Made by a program: the position numbers and the translations under genes
Part shown: positions 34,451-42,354 of the stretch, in pieces
Layout: the number at the start of each line of letters is the position of its first letter
Position numbering within the stretch: position 1 is the stretch's first letter
Assembly (NCBI GenBank): GCA_003343885.1
Contig: QAKH01000048.1
Span: forward strand, 1-64,000
Direction of reading: 5' to 3'
Length of the DNA: 64,000 nucleotides
From: Clostridiales bacterium
Lineage (GTDB): Bacteria > Bacillota > Clostridia > Oscillospirales > CAG-382
The notes under the pieces: model-generated
Database searches by the model: none
Seen by the model: the letters and a program-made list of their open reading frames with translations, nothing else
What the model was told of the DNA's origin: nothing

Positions 34451-36000
34451 TGGTTAAAACACTTGCAATGTATATGCGTATATCCCTTGAGGATGTAGAC
34501 AAGAGAACCAACTCCGCAAAGGACGAAAGCAACAGTATACTATCACAGCGAAGACTTATTCAGAAATACATCTCTGAGAACAAAGAGTTCGCAACTTACA
34601 GAGTTTTAGAATTCATTGATGACGGTTGTACCGGGACGAACTTCGATAGACAAGGCTTTACTAAAATGATAGAGCTTGTCAAAAAGGGTGAAGTTGAATG
34701 CATTATAGTCAAGGACCTTTCCCGTTTCGGCAGAAACTATATCGAAGTCGGCGATTACCTGGAGCATATTTTCCCGTTCCTTGGAATCAGGATAATATCC
34801 ATAAATGATTATTACGACAGTAATGATTATTCGGGTAAAACAAGCGGAATGGATATTGCTTTCAGAAACCTTATCTATGACTACTACAGCAAAGACCTAT
34901 CAAAGAAAGTCAAGAGTGCAATGGGACTCAAGCAAAAAGATGCACATTATCTGAGCTGTGTTCTGTATGGCTATACGCCTTCCGAAAGTGATAAGCACCA
35001 AATGGTCATTGACGAAGAAGCCGCTAAAGTTGTACGCAGAGTGTTTGCGGAGATTATATCTGGAAAGACAACCACACAAGTGGCAAAAGGACTTAATGAC
35101 GATGGAATTCCAACCCCCGGTCAATACAAAGGGATAAAGTATAAGAAACCCCAAAGTCATCAATGGTCACATATGAGAATCCACGAGATGATTTCCAATA
35201 TTAAGTACACAGGCACTATGGTCAATCATACCCGTGAAAGTAGATTTATACGAGATAAATCTCAAAGAAAATGCTCCCCTGATGAATGGATTGTGCGTGA
35301 GAATGCACATGAGCCCATTGTTACAATGGAGGAGTTTCAAGCAGCCAACGAAAAGATCCAGCGCCGTAAGATGAGCACAAAGCAAATACCACCCACAAGT
35401 GACAGAGTTTATGTCTGTGCATACTGTGGCAGAAAGCTTGAAAAAGCAAACGGAACTGTTTTTGCATGCATTTCTCACAGATTCCATGAGAAAAGCGAAT
35501 GTGAAAAAGTCAGATTCAGAAAAAGTGTTATGGAAGACGTAGTTTTCGAGGCATTGAAAGCTCAGCTATCGCTCATCAAGCTTAGTGTTCGAAAATCGGT
35601 CCCGGAAAATAAAAACAAGCATACCGAAATAAAACGGCTGCTTGATTCACTTTCCTCAGAAATATCCTCTCTCGACAGAGAAAAGCTTGAGCTTTACGAA
35701 ATGTACCGCTTCGGAGATTTAACTGTCGAAGAGTATATGGAGAAGAAAGATAGGCTTATGACAAAATTAGATGCTTTAAAGAAACGACTTTCTGATACCG
35801 AGGAAGAATACAAAAATGCAATAGCACAGGATAGTCAAAACCGAGAAGAAGAGAAAAAGGCAATAATCATAGCAAAGACAAACGATGAAATGCTTCGCAG
35901 TAATATGTATGAGGCAATTGAAAAAGTGGTTGTTTATGCTCCTGACAAAATAGAAATCAGTTGGAAATTCGATGATCTTTTCGTAGCTTTGAAGCACTAA
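34450..36000 (+). CDS. Large serine recombinase 3
   Basis: 516 residues from the ATG at 34450 (GGAGGTGGCATA upstream; an earlier in-frame start at 34420 lies inside recombinase 2). Nucleophile in LAMYMRISLED, then VKDLSRFGRNYIEVGDYLEH, zinc ribbon VCAYCGRKLEK, VFACISHRF and a coiled coil near the C-terminus. Complete. All three differ from each other enough to be old paralogues, so they probably bind distinct half-sites or work as a heteromer. 142 bp separate it from the broken spoVT. Confidence 0.92.
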   Translation: MVKTLAMYMRISLEDVDKRTNSAKDESNSILSQRRLIQKYISENKEFATYRVLEFIDDGCTGTNFDRQGFTKMIELVKKGEVECIIVKDLSRFGRNYIEVGDYLEHIFPFLGIRIISINDYYDSNDYSGKTSGMDIAFRNLIYDYYSKDLSKKVKSAMGLKQKDAHYLSCVLYGYTPSESDKHQMVIDEEAAKVVRRVFAEIISGKTTTQVAKGLNDDGIPTPGQYKGIKYKKPQSHQWSHMRIHEMISNIKYTGTMVNHTRESRFIRDKSQRKCSPDEWIVRENAHEPIVTMEEFQAANEKIQRRKMSTKQIPPTSDRVYVCAYCGRKLEKANGTVFACISHRFHEKSECEKVRFRKSVMEDVVFEALKAQLSLIKLSVRKSVPENKNKHTEIKRLLDSLSSEISSLDREKLELYEMYRFGDLTVEEYMEKKDRLMTKLDALKKRLSDTEEEYKNAIAQDSQNREEEKKAIIIAKTNDEMLRSNMYEAIEKVVVYAPDKIEISWKFDDLFVALKH

Positions 36001-36142
36001 AAAGCACTGAGTTGTCCTAAAATAACATAATGGGTAAACCCTTTATGTTAAGCAGGTTCAAAAAGTGAGAAGCCGAAAACGCCCTATTTTCAAGGGTTTT
36101 CCGGGATTTGTAAATAATTTTTGTACCTACTTGACATAATCA

Positions 36143-36658
36143 GACGATCTCGGCAGAGTAGTAATTCCAAAAGAGATAAGAAGAACCATGAGAATAAGAG
36201 AAGGTGATCCGTTGGAGATATTTACGGACCGCGACGGTGAAGTTATTTTTAAAAAATACTCACCGATTGGAGAACTTCTCGCTTTTGCCTCCCAGTACGC
36301 GGAAACACTTCACAAAACCTGTTCCAACCCGATAATAATATGCGACAGGGATATGGTAGTTGCATATTCCGGTCTTGCAAAAAAAGACTGTGCTGACAAA
36401 AAGATATCTCCTGACATTGAAAGCATTATGGAAAGCAGACAGATCTACTGCTACAAGCCGGGAGAACGTCATTACTCAATTGTTGACGGAAACGAGAAAA
36501 TTTCTCTTTCATGCGCAATGCCTATTATAGCTGAAGGTGACGTGATAGGTGCTGTGGCGACCATTCTTATGGAAGATCAGGACCAAGCTCCGTCTGATGT
36601 TGAAATTAAGCTTATTCAGACTGCTGCCGTATTTTTAGGAAAGCAGCTTGAAGAATAA
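36143..36658 (+). pseudogene. spoVT: spoVT lacking its start and first ~10 codons
   Basis: SpoVT is an AbrB-family regulator of late forespore gene expression. From GAC at 36143 the frame reads DDLGRVVIPKEIRRTMRIRE, then the GAF domain (ICDRDMVVAYSGLAKKD, PIIAEGDVIGAVATILMED), 171 residues. B. subtilis SpoVT begins MKATGIVRRI before DDLGRV. Here the preceding codons are TAA TCA, so the start and ten codons are replaced by foreign sequence at the end of the recombinase module. Initiation at ATG 36188 would give a 156-residue protein without the DNA-binding hairpin. The missing 5' part is not seen elsewhere in the window. Confidence 0.85.
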
Positions 36659-36693
36659 TAAAGATTAACAAACAATATAATCAATCTGAAAAT

Positions 36694-36732
36694 ACAGGGA
36701 CTGTCATAGTGTGACGGTCCCTGTGGCGTTTT
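36694..36732 (+). terminator. Terminator after spoVT
   Basis: ACAGGGAC (36694-36701) pairs with GTCCCTGT (36717-36724), extended inward by GTCA/TGAC, followed by GGCGTTTTTG. It is the original spoVT terminator. Confidence 0.8.
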
Positions 36733-36824
36733 TGTATTACAGTTGTATCTTTCTTAAATTACTAAAAGTCTTTAATAAATGTCTTTCCGGAACAAAGAGC
36801 ATGCGACAAGATCTGTTATAATGA

Positions 36825-37433
36825 CTATTTTTTAAGAGGAACAATTTCTTGGAGTTCGTTAGAAATTTCAGCAAGACTATCTGTTTTTTCGTCATATCTG
36901 TAAACTCTCTCAACTACAAATGTTTTTGCGACGTAGTCTGCTGAACCATCTTCACTTATAATCAATTGCTGTATTCCTGTCAAAACTATTTCCGTTTTTC
37001 CGTCACCGTTCGTATCAATATACTCGGCATTGAGTTTATTTTGCGGATAAACCAGAGAGCCTTTTACCCCACATCCATACCCGGAAGACAATCCATACTC
37101 GACAGCAGTTTCTTCACTCTCCTCATGGTATACGTCAACTATATTAGGCAGAGAAAACGCCATTTCATCCACTCCGAATTTTGACACCTGAAAAAACTGT
37201 AAATCTCCGTTACCGCTATGTGACACGGACACTACAGCAACATAAAAAACGTTATTTAATTCTACAAGTTCATAATCAAACAAAACTGTACCTTCAAATT
37301 CAAGCTCCGTAACATCCTCTGAATATGGAAAGAAAGGGTTTTCAATGTTTCGGGTAACATCGCTGTTTAAAGAACACCCTATAATTCCTGTTAAAAACTG
37401 ATATATCAAAATTATAAAAACATTTTTTCGCAT
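36825..37433 (-). CDS. Putative lipoprotein, unknown function
   Basis: 202 residues from the ATG at 37433 (AAAGGTATCGAAT upstream). N-terminal lipoprotein signal RKNVFIILIYQFLTGIIGC with lipobox GIIGC. The mature part is beta-rich; NAEYIDTNGDGKTEIVLTG is an EF-hand/FG-GAP-like calcium loop (DTNGDGKTE), as in VCBS/FG-GAP proteins. No known family is assigned. First or last of a run of four minus-strand exported proteins; 88 bp from the next one. Confidence 0.65.
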   Translation of the reverse strand: MRKNVFIILIYQFLTGIIGCSLNSDVTRNIENPFFPYSEDVTELEFEGTVLFDYELVELNNVFYVAVVSVSHSGNGDLQFFQVSKFGVDEMAFSLPNIVDVYHEESEETAVEYGLSSGYGCGVKGSLVYPQNKLNAEYIDTNGDGKTEIVLTGIQQLIISEDGSADYVAKTFVVERVYRYDEKTDSLAEISNELQEIVPLKK

Positions 37434-37521
37434 ATTCGATACCTTTATGTTGAAACCAAAAAACATTTAAACTTATATTTTTACGAATAACCAAAGCCGA
37501 CGATACAACTAAAACTTCAAC

Positions 37522-38688
37522 TTAATTAAGTTTAAAAATAACGACTCCAGCTTTCTTGGATTCATTCACATTGCCGTCAGCTGCAAATTTCTGTACTACC
37601 GCCATGTTTCCGCGAATAGCAGAAACGTACCTATATTCAAACGGCAAAATAGTTTTTCCTGTGATATCCACGTATCCGTACATCTTTTCTCCGCTTCCGT
37701 TTTGTTCATATGCAGGAATAATTCCAAAACGGTTATCATTTTCGCTGAAAAGAGTAAGAAAAGCTGAATTATCCCCAATTACCGAATTACCTTGTCTGTC
37801 AATTAAATAATACAATGTCGATGTGATTAAAGCATATCCGTTCTTGAACTCACCTAAAAGCTTTATCCGTCCCTCCGATATATCTACATATGGCACTGTA
37901 AACATAACTGAACCGTCTTTCGTAATATACTGCCATGTATCAGGTTGTCCGGCACTCATGTTTTCCTGAGCTGTACAAACTGCCGCAAGTCCTTCACTGA
38001 AATTGTTTGCTTCTATATACGTACATTCAATTTCCGTTTCACCGGAAGTATTTATATAACCCCATTTGCCATTTTGTTTTACTGCAGCAAGTCCTTGTGA
38101 AAAAGGTTTTGCGCTTTCAAAGCATCCTTCAAAGGCAATTGCTCCGTCTTTTCTGATAAATTGCCAATATCCGTTATACTCCACTGCCGCCAAACCTTCA
38201 CAAAAACCAAAAGCAACATTGTCAAAAATGAAAGGTATAGCTTCTTTTCCGGACAGATCGATAAATCCCCATTTTCCTCCGCTTTTTACAGCTGCGTATT
38301 CTTCTCTGAACGGAAGAGCGTCATCATAAGCATGGTCATTTATTTTTTCACCATCCGGCGAGATATACTCAAACTTATTCTCGTCTGTTACTGCAATAAT
38401 ACGTCCATTGTTTTCAGATAAAAGATTAACAAAGTCAAATTCGGTTAGTATTTTGCCAGTGTTGTCAGCAACTGCATACATTCCGTCACCATTGTCACGC
38501 AGTGCAATATAATCTTCTGAAAGTATATGTACATCATCGTATTTTCCGGGCTCGATTAGCCATGAAATTTGAAAGTCATCTGTTTCAAAAAGTATACTGT
38601 CATTTTTTGCGCATCCGGATAATTCAAAGCTAACAACAACACAAATTATTCCAAAACATAAAAAATACATCTTTTTAAACATATTCAT
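37522..38688 (-). CDS. WG-repeat lipoprotein
   Basis: 388 residues; lipoprotein signal MFKKMYFLCFGIICVVVSFELSGC (lipobox ELSGC). The body is a row of WG (KWG_Leptospira) beta repeats: SGGKWGFIDLSGKEAIPF, YNGYWQFIRKDGAIAFEG, QNGKWGYINTSGETEIEC, TWQYITKDGSVMF, MYGYVDITGKTILPF. Such repeats are common in gut Clostridia surface proteins, role unknown, probably protein or glycan binding. AAGGAAAT precedes the ATG; a second in-frame ATG lies two codons later. Confidence 0.82.
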   Translation of the reverse strand: MNMFKKMYFLCFGIICVVVSFELSGCAKNDSILFETDDFQISWLIEPGKYDDVHILSEDYIALRDNGDGMYAVADNTGKILTEFDFVNLLSENNGRIIAVTDENKFEYISPDGEKINDHAYDDALPFREEYAAVKSGGKWGFIDLSGKEAIPFIFDNVAFGFCEGLAAVEYNGYWQFIRKDGAIAFEGCFESAKPFSQGLAAVKQNGKWGYINTSGETEIECTYIEANNFSEGLAAVCTAQENMSAGQPDTWQYITKDGSVMFTVPYVDISEGRIKLLGEFKNGYALITSTLYYLIDRQGNSVIGDNSAFLTLFSENDNRFGIIPAYEQNGSGEKMYGYVDITGKTILPFEYRYVSAIRGNMAVVQKFAADGNVNESKKAGVVIFKLN

Positions 38689-38741
38689 TTATATTTCCTT
38701 ACACTTTTTAAATTTTAGAAAACGGAATTTTTGGGCATAGG

Positions 38742-39332
38742 CTACTTCAACCAGACTGGCAGATCGTCGGCTTTAAAGCTGTCTGACATCACCTCTTCTT
38801 CACCATTATAATATTTGACAATAATATAATCATAATTACCTTTATAATCTGTGTAGCGACCAGCAGCAGTTATCGTAAAACTTGACCATTCCAAGTCCGG
38901 ACCTTTTATCATATCCTCTAATTGTAAATCCCAAGCTGGTATATTCAACTTATCTTTATTAACTTGTTGATTACTCCATTTTCCGACCATTTCCCCGGTC
39001 ACAGGATTAAAAGATATTCGACATGAATGTTTCGGAAAAGCAAGACAATATTCAAAATGCACATCTACACATTTATTTAACGCTTTATCATATTCAAGAC
39101 TTAAATAGCTAAGTTTATATGTGCCGATTGTATGCTTATCAACATATTCATCCGCCAGATCTGTCAATGCTGAAAAAGAATTTACCTCAACTTCTTCCGA
39201 TAATTTTACTGATGGCAGCCGCCATTCTAATTTAATACTCAAAATAATAATCATTAAAATATAAACAATTATATAAATAATTCTTCCTCTCCAACTATAG
39301 GAGTTGCGATATTTGGGGCGTTTGATACTCAT
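38742..39332 (-). CDS. Membrane-anchored protein, unknown function
   Basis: 196 residues. Basic N-terminus, one TM segment (IIYIIVYILMIIILSI), then an extracellular beta-rich domain with KLSYLSLEYDKALNKCVDVHFEY and RISFNPVTGEMVGKW, a PepSY-like or lipoprotein-type fold by impression only. GAGGAG before the ATG. 53 bp upstream of the WG lipoprotein gene in transcription order, so likely co-transcribed. No family recognised. Confidence 0.6.
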   Translation of the reverse strand: MSIKRPKYRNSYSWRGRIIYIIVYILMIIILSIKLEWRLPSVKLSEEVEVNSFSALTDLADEYVDKHTIGTYKLSYLSLEYDKALNKCVDVHFEYCLAFPKHSCRISFNPVTGEMVGKWSNQQVNKDKLNIPAWDLQLEDMIKGPDLEWSSFTITAAGRYTDYKGNYDYIIVKYYNGEEEVMSDSFKADDLPVWLK

Positions 39333-39557
39333 GTTTTAATTTCTCCTCAAGACATCTTATATAGCCGTCACCAAACTTTAACATGGCAAGATAAGCATGT
39401 ACGGCTATATATAAAATATAGAGTTATAATTTACTAATTTCTATAAATGTTCGGGCTTGGACTGTGTTATTCGTCAAACCCAATAAAATACATAAAACGA
39501 TATTATCATATATAAACTGACTAAGGCATGTACATATTTAATCTATCAAATTTAATT

Positions 39558-40421
39558 TCAATTCAAGTCATTATGTATTTCATTCTCTTTTTTATATGAA
39601 GTAAGCCGAGCGTATTCTGCCTCATATTGTACATATCCTCCGGACGCAAAATTCAGTTCAAACACAATGCCTAATTTTGTAGGTGTGAGGTAAAAATCAC
39701 TCATATGGCAATCATTACCGGCAAAGTCAATCATCAAACTCTTAACATTCTCAGCCGCAGGTTCAATGACTCCGTAAGCAAATTTAAAATTCTCATCGTT
39801 TATGTAGTTTTGCAAAGAGTTGTCATATAAATCGCAAATCTGTAGTCTTCTACCATCCTCTAAGCTCAAATTAGCAGCCAACCATACCTGAAACGGATGT
39901 GCTGTTCCATGAATATAGGCGTCACCGCAAAATTGTACACTTAATACTTTTTCTGTTGCCAAAGAAATATTATAATTTAATGAAACATAAACATCGTGAC
40001 TTTGAAGGCTTTCTAAAACCTCAAGTGCTGTCCGCTCTATAAGCGTATTGACGAAAGTGTAGCTATTTTCTGAGTTTTTGCTTTTCAACTGAGGATATGT
40101 TATTTTAATATCCGTATTGATTCTCTCATCAAAAATTTCGTACTTTTTTTCAAATATAACATATTGCAAACCGCTGTCAATTTCTACTTTTTCGTTCCCG
40201 TCACAGTAAGGCCGGTATTGGCTTGTTTCACTATTTGATTGTATATCCTGTTCGGTATACGGTATATTAGACAATTCATCGTTATTTCTTATTTCTTTAT
40301 CAATGCAAGATGAAAATGACAGTAAAACGAAAATCATAAAAGTAAAAATGATTTTTATTTTTTTTAAAAAAACTGTAATCGTATTATATTTTAATCTAAT
40401 GATCCCTTTTAATAATTGCAC
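39558..40421 (-). CDS. DUF4163/DUF3298-type lipoprotein (RsiV/PdaC-like domain)
   Basis: 287 residues from the GTG at 40421, chosen because AAAAGGAG lies 8 nt upstream; an ATG 17 codons earlier has no ribosome site. Signal with lipobox-like FSSC (LLSFSSC). The mature domain shows KKYEIFDERINTDIKITYPQL and FCGDAYIHGTAHPFQVW-LAANLSLEDGRRLQICDLY, the pattern of DUF3298/DUF4163 proteins, which include the lysozyme-sensing anti-sigma RsiV and the deacetylase PdaC accessory domain. No catalytic domain is attached. Possibly binds lysozyme or peptidoglycan (inference). A sigma-A promoter lies at 40566-40594. Confidence 0.68.
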   Translation of the reverse strand: MQLLKGIIRLKYNTITVFLKKIKIIFTFMIFVLLSFSSCIDKEIRNNDELSNIPYTEQDIQSNSETSQYRPYCDGNEKVEIDSGLQYVIFEKKYEIFDERINTDIKITYPQLKSKNSENSYTFVNTLIERTALEVLESLQSHDVYVSLNYNISLATEKVLSVQFCGDAYIHGTAHPFQVWLAANLSLEDGRRLQICDLYDNSLQNYINDENFKFAYGVIEPAAENVKSLMIDFAGNDCHMSDFYLTPTKLGIVFELNFASGGYVQYEAEYARLTSYKKENEIHNDLN

Positions 40422-40565
40422 TATATCTTCTCCTTTTATAAGTACATTAAACTCTTCATTGTTCAAGCGCATTGCATATAAGATAAAACATTAATTCATA
40501 TAATTGATGTTTTATCAGCATCTATTAATAAAAAAGTATAAAATTCAACACATATTCTTGTTGTA

Positions 40566-40594
40566 ATTATATACTTTCGGTATTATAATGTCAA
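40566..40594 (-). promoter_or_regulatory. Consensus sigma-A promoter for the minus-strand lipoprotein genes
   Basis: Minus strand: TTGACA (40589-40594), 17 bp, TATAAT (40566-40571), an exact consensus match. The start codon at 40421 is about 140 bp downstream, leaving a leader in which I see no structure. Confidence 0.85.
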
Positions 40595-40693
40595 CATAAT
40601 ATTCACATTTGATTTTTTAGCCAAAAAGCTTTTAGCTGCTTTGTAAGTAGCGCAAATCACAGATTTTTATTTGAAATAAAAATGAAAAAGCAC

Positions 40694-40722
40694 TTGACAA
40701 AAGCTTTAAGATATGGTAGAAT
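40694..40722 (+). promoter_or_regulatory. Sigma-A promoter of infC operon
   Basis: TTGACA (40694-40699), 17 bp, TAGAAT (40717-40722). Confidence 0.85.
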
Positions 40723-40728
40723 ACGTAA

Positions 40729-40885
40729 GACAAAGAAGCAGAGCAATCTCACCCACCGTTCACAACGGGAGGTTAATATCGGTACTGGGCGGTTTCCGTC
40801 CATGTTCGGTTGTGTGTTGCTTTGCGGAGGATTTGTCCTTCGCTTTTTATTTGCCACAGCGGCATATTTTTTGGAGGTGTTATCT
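40729..40885 (+). promoter_or_regulatory. infC-rpmI-rplT leader, L20-type, with terminator
   Basis: About 155 nt of leader between promoter and infC. It holds internal complementary segments and an intrinsic terminator, GCGGAGGA (40824-40831) with TCCTTCGC (40836-40843), followed by TTTTT. In Firmicutes, excess L20 binds such leaders and promotes termination, giving autoregulation of IF3, L35 and L20. Position and terminator fit that class; the L20-binding fold itself was not modelled. Confidence 0.8.
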
Positions 40886-41485
40886 ATAAGCACAAAAGAG
40901 GTTATGATCAATGATCAAATCAGAGCCAAAGAAGTGAGAGTCATTGACAGTGACGGCACTCAGCTTGGAATCCTTCCTCTGAAGGACGCGCTGCACGTTG
41001 CTTACGGCAAGGACCTTGATTTGGTTGAAATTTCTCCCAATTCAGAACCGCCTGTATGCAGAGTCATGGACTACGGAAAGTTCCGTTTCGAGCGTGAAAA
41101 AAAGGAAAAGGAAGCTAAGAAGAAACAGCAGACTATTGACATCAAGGAAATTCAGCTTTCCTGCCGAATTGACACACACGATTTCGAGACTAAACTTAAG
41201 CATGCAAGACGTTTTCTTAACGACGGAAACAAAGTTAAGGTTTGCGTAAAATTCAAGGGACGCGAGATGAGTCATACTGCCATCGGCCACGATATTATTG
41301 CTAAGTTCGGCGAGGCTTGTACAGACATCGGCGTTATCGAGAAAACTCCGGTACTGGACGGAAGACAGATGATCATGTTCATCAATTCCAAACAGAATAC
41401 GCCTCAGAATACGGCTTCTAAAAAGAAGGCTTCTCCGGCGTCGGCGCCATCCGCCGAACAGGCAGAAGACAGCGGCAAAAACTGA
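40886..41485 (+). CDS. infC: Translation initiation factor IF-3
   Basis: Prevents premature 30S-50S joining and checks the start codon. 199 residues. Protein sequence from ISTKEVMINDQIRAKEVRVI onward is collinear with the family; GKFRFEREKKEKEAKKKQQ is the linker and VKFKGREMSHTAIGHD belongs to the C-domain. The Shine-Dalgarno GGAGG (40873-40877) is followed after 8 nt by ATA at 40886, which is the best start; the first in-frame ATG (40904) would cut conserved residues and lacks a ribosome site. A rare start is expected because IF3 discriminates against its own non-canonical start codon. The C-terminal tail is Lys/Ala/Ser-rich. Confidence 0.92.
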   Translation: MSTKEVMINDQIRAKEVRVIDSDGTQLGILPLKDALHVAYGKDLDLVEISPNSEPPVCRVMDYGKFRFEREKKEKEAKKKQQTIDIKEIQLSCRIDTHDFETKLKHARRFLNDGNKVKVCVKFKGREMSHTAIGHDIIAKFGEACTDIGVIEKTPVLDGRQMIMFINSKQNTPQNTASKKKASPASAPSAEQAEDSGKN

Positions 41486-41549
41486 TCTGCCGCACCGGTA
41501 CGGATGTACCTTTACAAACTTAAAATCAAAATCGAAAGGGATGTTTACA

Positions 41550-41747
41550 TTGGCAAAGCAAAAGACACACAAGGCTACCGCGAAACGTTTTAAGGTAACA
41601 AAGGGCGGTAAAGTTAAGTACAATCAGTCTAACAGACGCCATAATCTTGGTCTGAAGACTCCTAAGAGAAAGAGACAACTTCGCGGCGGAGCTATTCTGA
41701 GCGAATCCTTCGCTTCGACCATCAAAAAGATGATTCCTTACGCTTAA
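41550..41747 (+). CDS. rpmI: 50S ribosomal protein L35
   Basis: 65 residues: AKQKTHKATAKRFKVTKGGKV, NQSNRRHNLGLKTPKRKRQLRG, very basic. The TTG at 41550 is taken as the start because it yields the normal N-terminus (M)AKQKTHK and sits 9 nt from AAAGGG; the ATG at 41541 touches the Shine-Dalgarno and adds three odd residues. Between infC and rplT, the standard order. Confidence 0.92.
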   Translation: MAKQKTHKATAKRFKVTKGGKVKYNQSNRRHNLGLKTPKRKRQLRGGAILSESFASTIKKMIPYA

Positions 41748-41798
41748 GAACAACAGCTTAAGGAAATACAACAAAGAAACGAAAGGATTGTGACATAA

Positions 41799-42152
41799 AT
41801 GGCAAGAGTTAAGGGCGCTCTCATGACAAGAAAGAGACGCAATAAGGTATTAAAGGCAGCAAAAGGATATTGGGGTTCCAAGAGCAAGCACTTCAAGATG
41901 GCTAAACAGGCCGTTATGAAGAGCGGTAACTACGCTTTCACCGGAAGAAAGCTCAAGAAGAGAGATTTCAGAAGACTTTGGATTACCAGAATTTCCGCTC
42001 AGGCAAAGGTTAACGGCATAAACTATTCTCAGTTTATGAACGGACTTAAGAAAGCCGGAATTACTCTCAACAGAAAGATGCTTTCTGAAATAGCTATCGC
42101 TGACAAGGAAGCTTTTGCAAAGCTTGTTGAGCAGGCCAAGGCAGCTCTTTAA
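41799..42152 (+). CDS. rplT: 50S ribosomal protein L20
   Basis: Binds 23S rRNA early in 50S assembly and also represses its own operon via the leader. 117 residues, normal length: [64 protein letters not shown] precedes the ATG. Confidence 0.97.
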   Translation: MARVKGALMTRKRRNKVLKAAKGYWGSKSKHFKMAKQAVMKSGNYAFTGRKLKKRDFRRLWITRISAQAKVNGINYSQFMNGLKKAGITLNRKMLSEIAIADKEAFAKLVEQAKAAL

Positions 42153-42213
42153 TTAAGTTTAATAAGCTTTATTCGGTTTAGTGTGTTTCATTTAATCGAA
42201 TGTTTATTACAAG

Positions 42214-42249
42214 AATCCCGAAAGTTGTGAACAGCTTTCGGGATTTTTT
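42214..42249 (+). terminator. Terminator of the infC operon
   Basis: AATCCCGAAAG (42214-42224) pairs with CTTTCGGGATT (42235-42245), then a T run. Confidence 0.9.
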
Positions 42250-42303
42250 AAGTTATTCTGAGTGCTTCAATTTAAACTCTATCTTAATTTTCTTTATCAT
42301 ACA

Positions 42304-42348
42304 AAAAAGGCGTCAAGAGCCTTACAAATAAGGTCCTTGACATTTTTT
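42304..42348 (-). terminator. Terminator downstream of hcp
   Basis: GTCAAG (42312-42317) with CTTGAC (42336-42341), plus inner CCTT/AAGG. On the minus strand a run of T follows the stem. Confidence 0.8.
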
Positions 42349-42354
42349 CATCTA

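Noticed and set aside
31097..36000. One recombinase gene broken by frameshifts into three
   Set aside because: Each of the three has its own catalytic serine, zinc ribbon and coiled coil, so they are complete paralogues.
36188..36658. Functional spoVT starting at ATG 36188
   Set aside because: The site has only weak purine-rich upstream sequence and the product would lack the AbrB DNA-binding hairpin; kept as a pseudogene, with the possibility noted.
40682..40885. Coding extension upstream of infC in the same frame
   Set aside because: The stretch is the promoter-proximal leader with a terminator; the reading has no family similarity.
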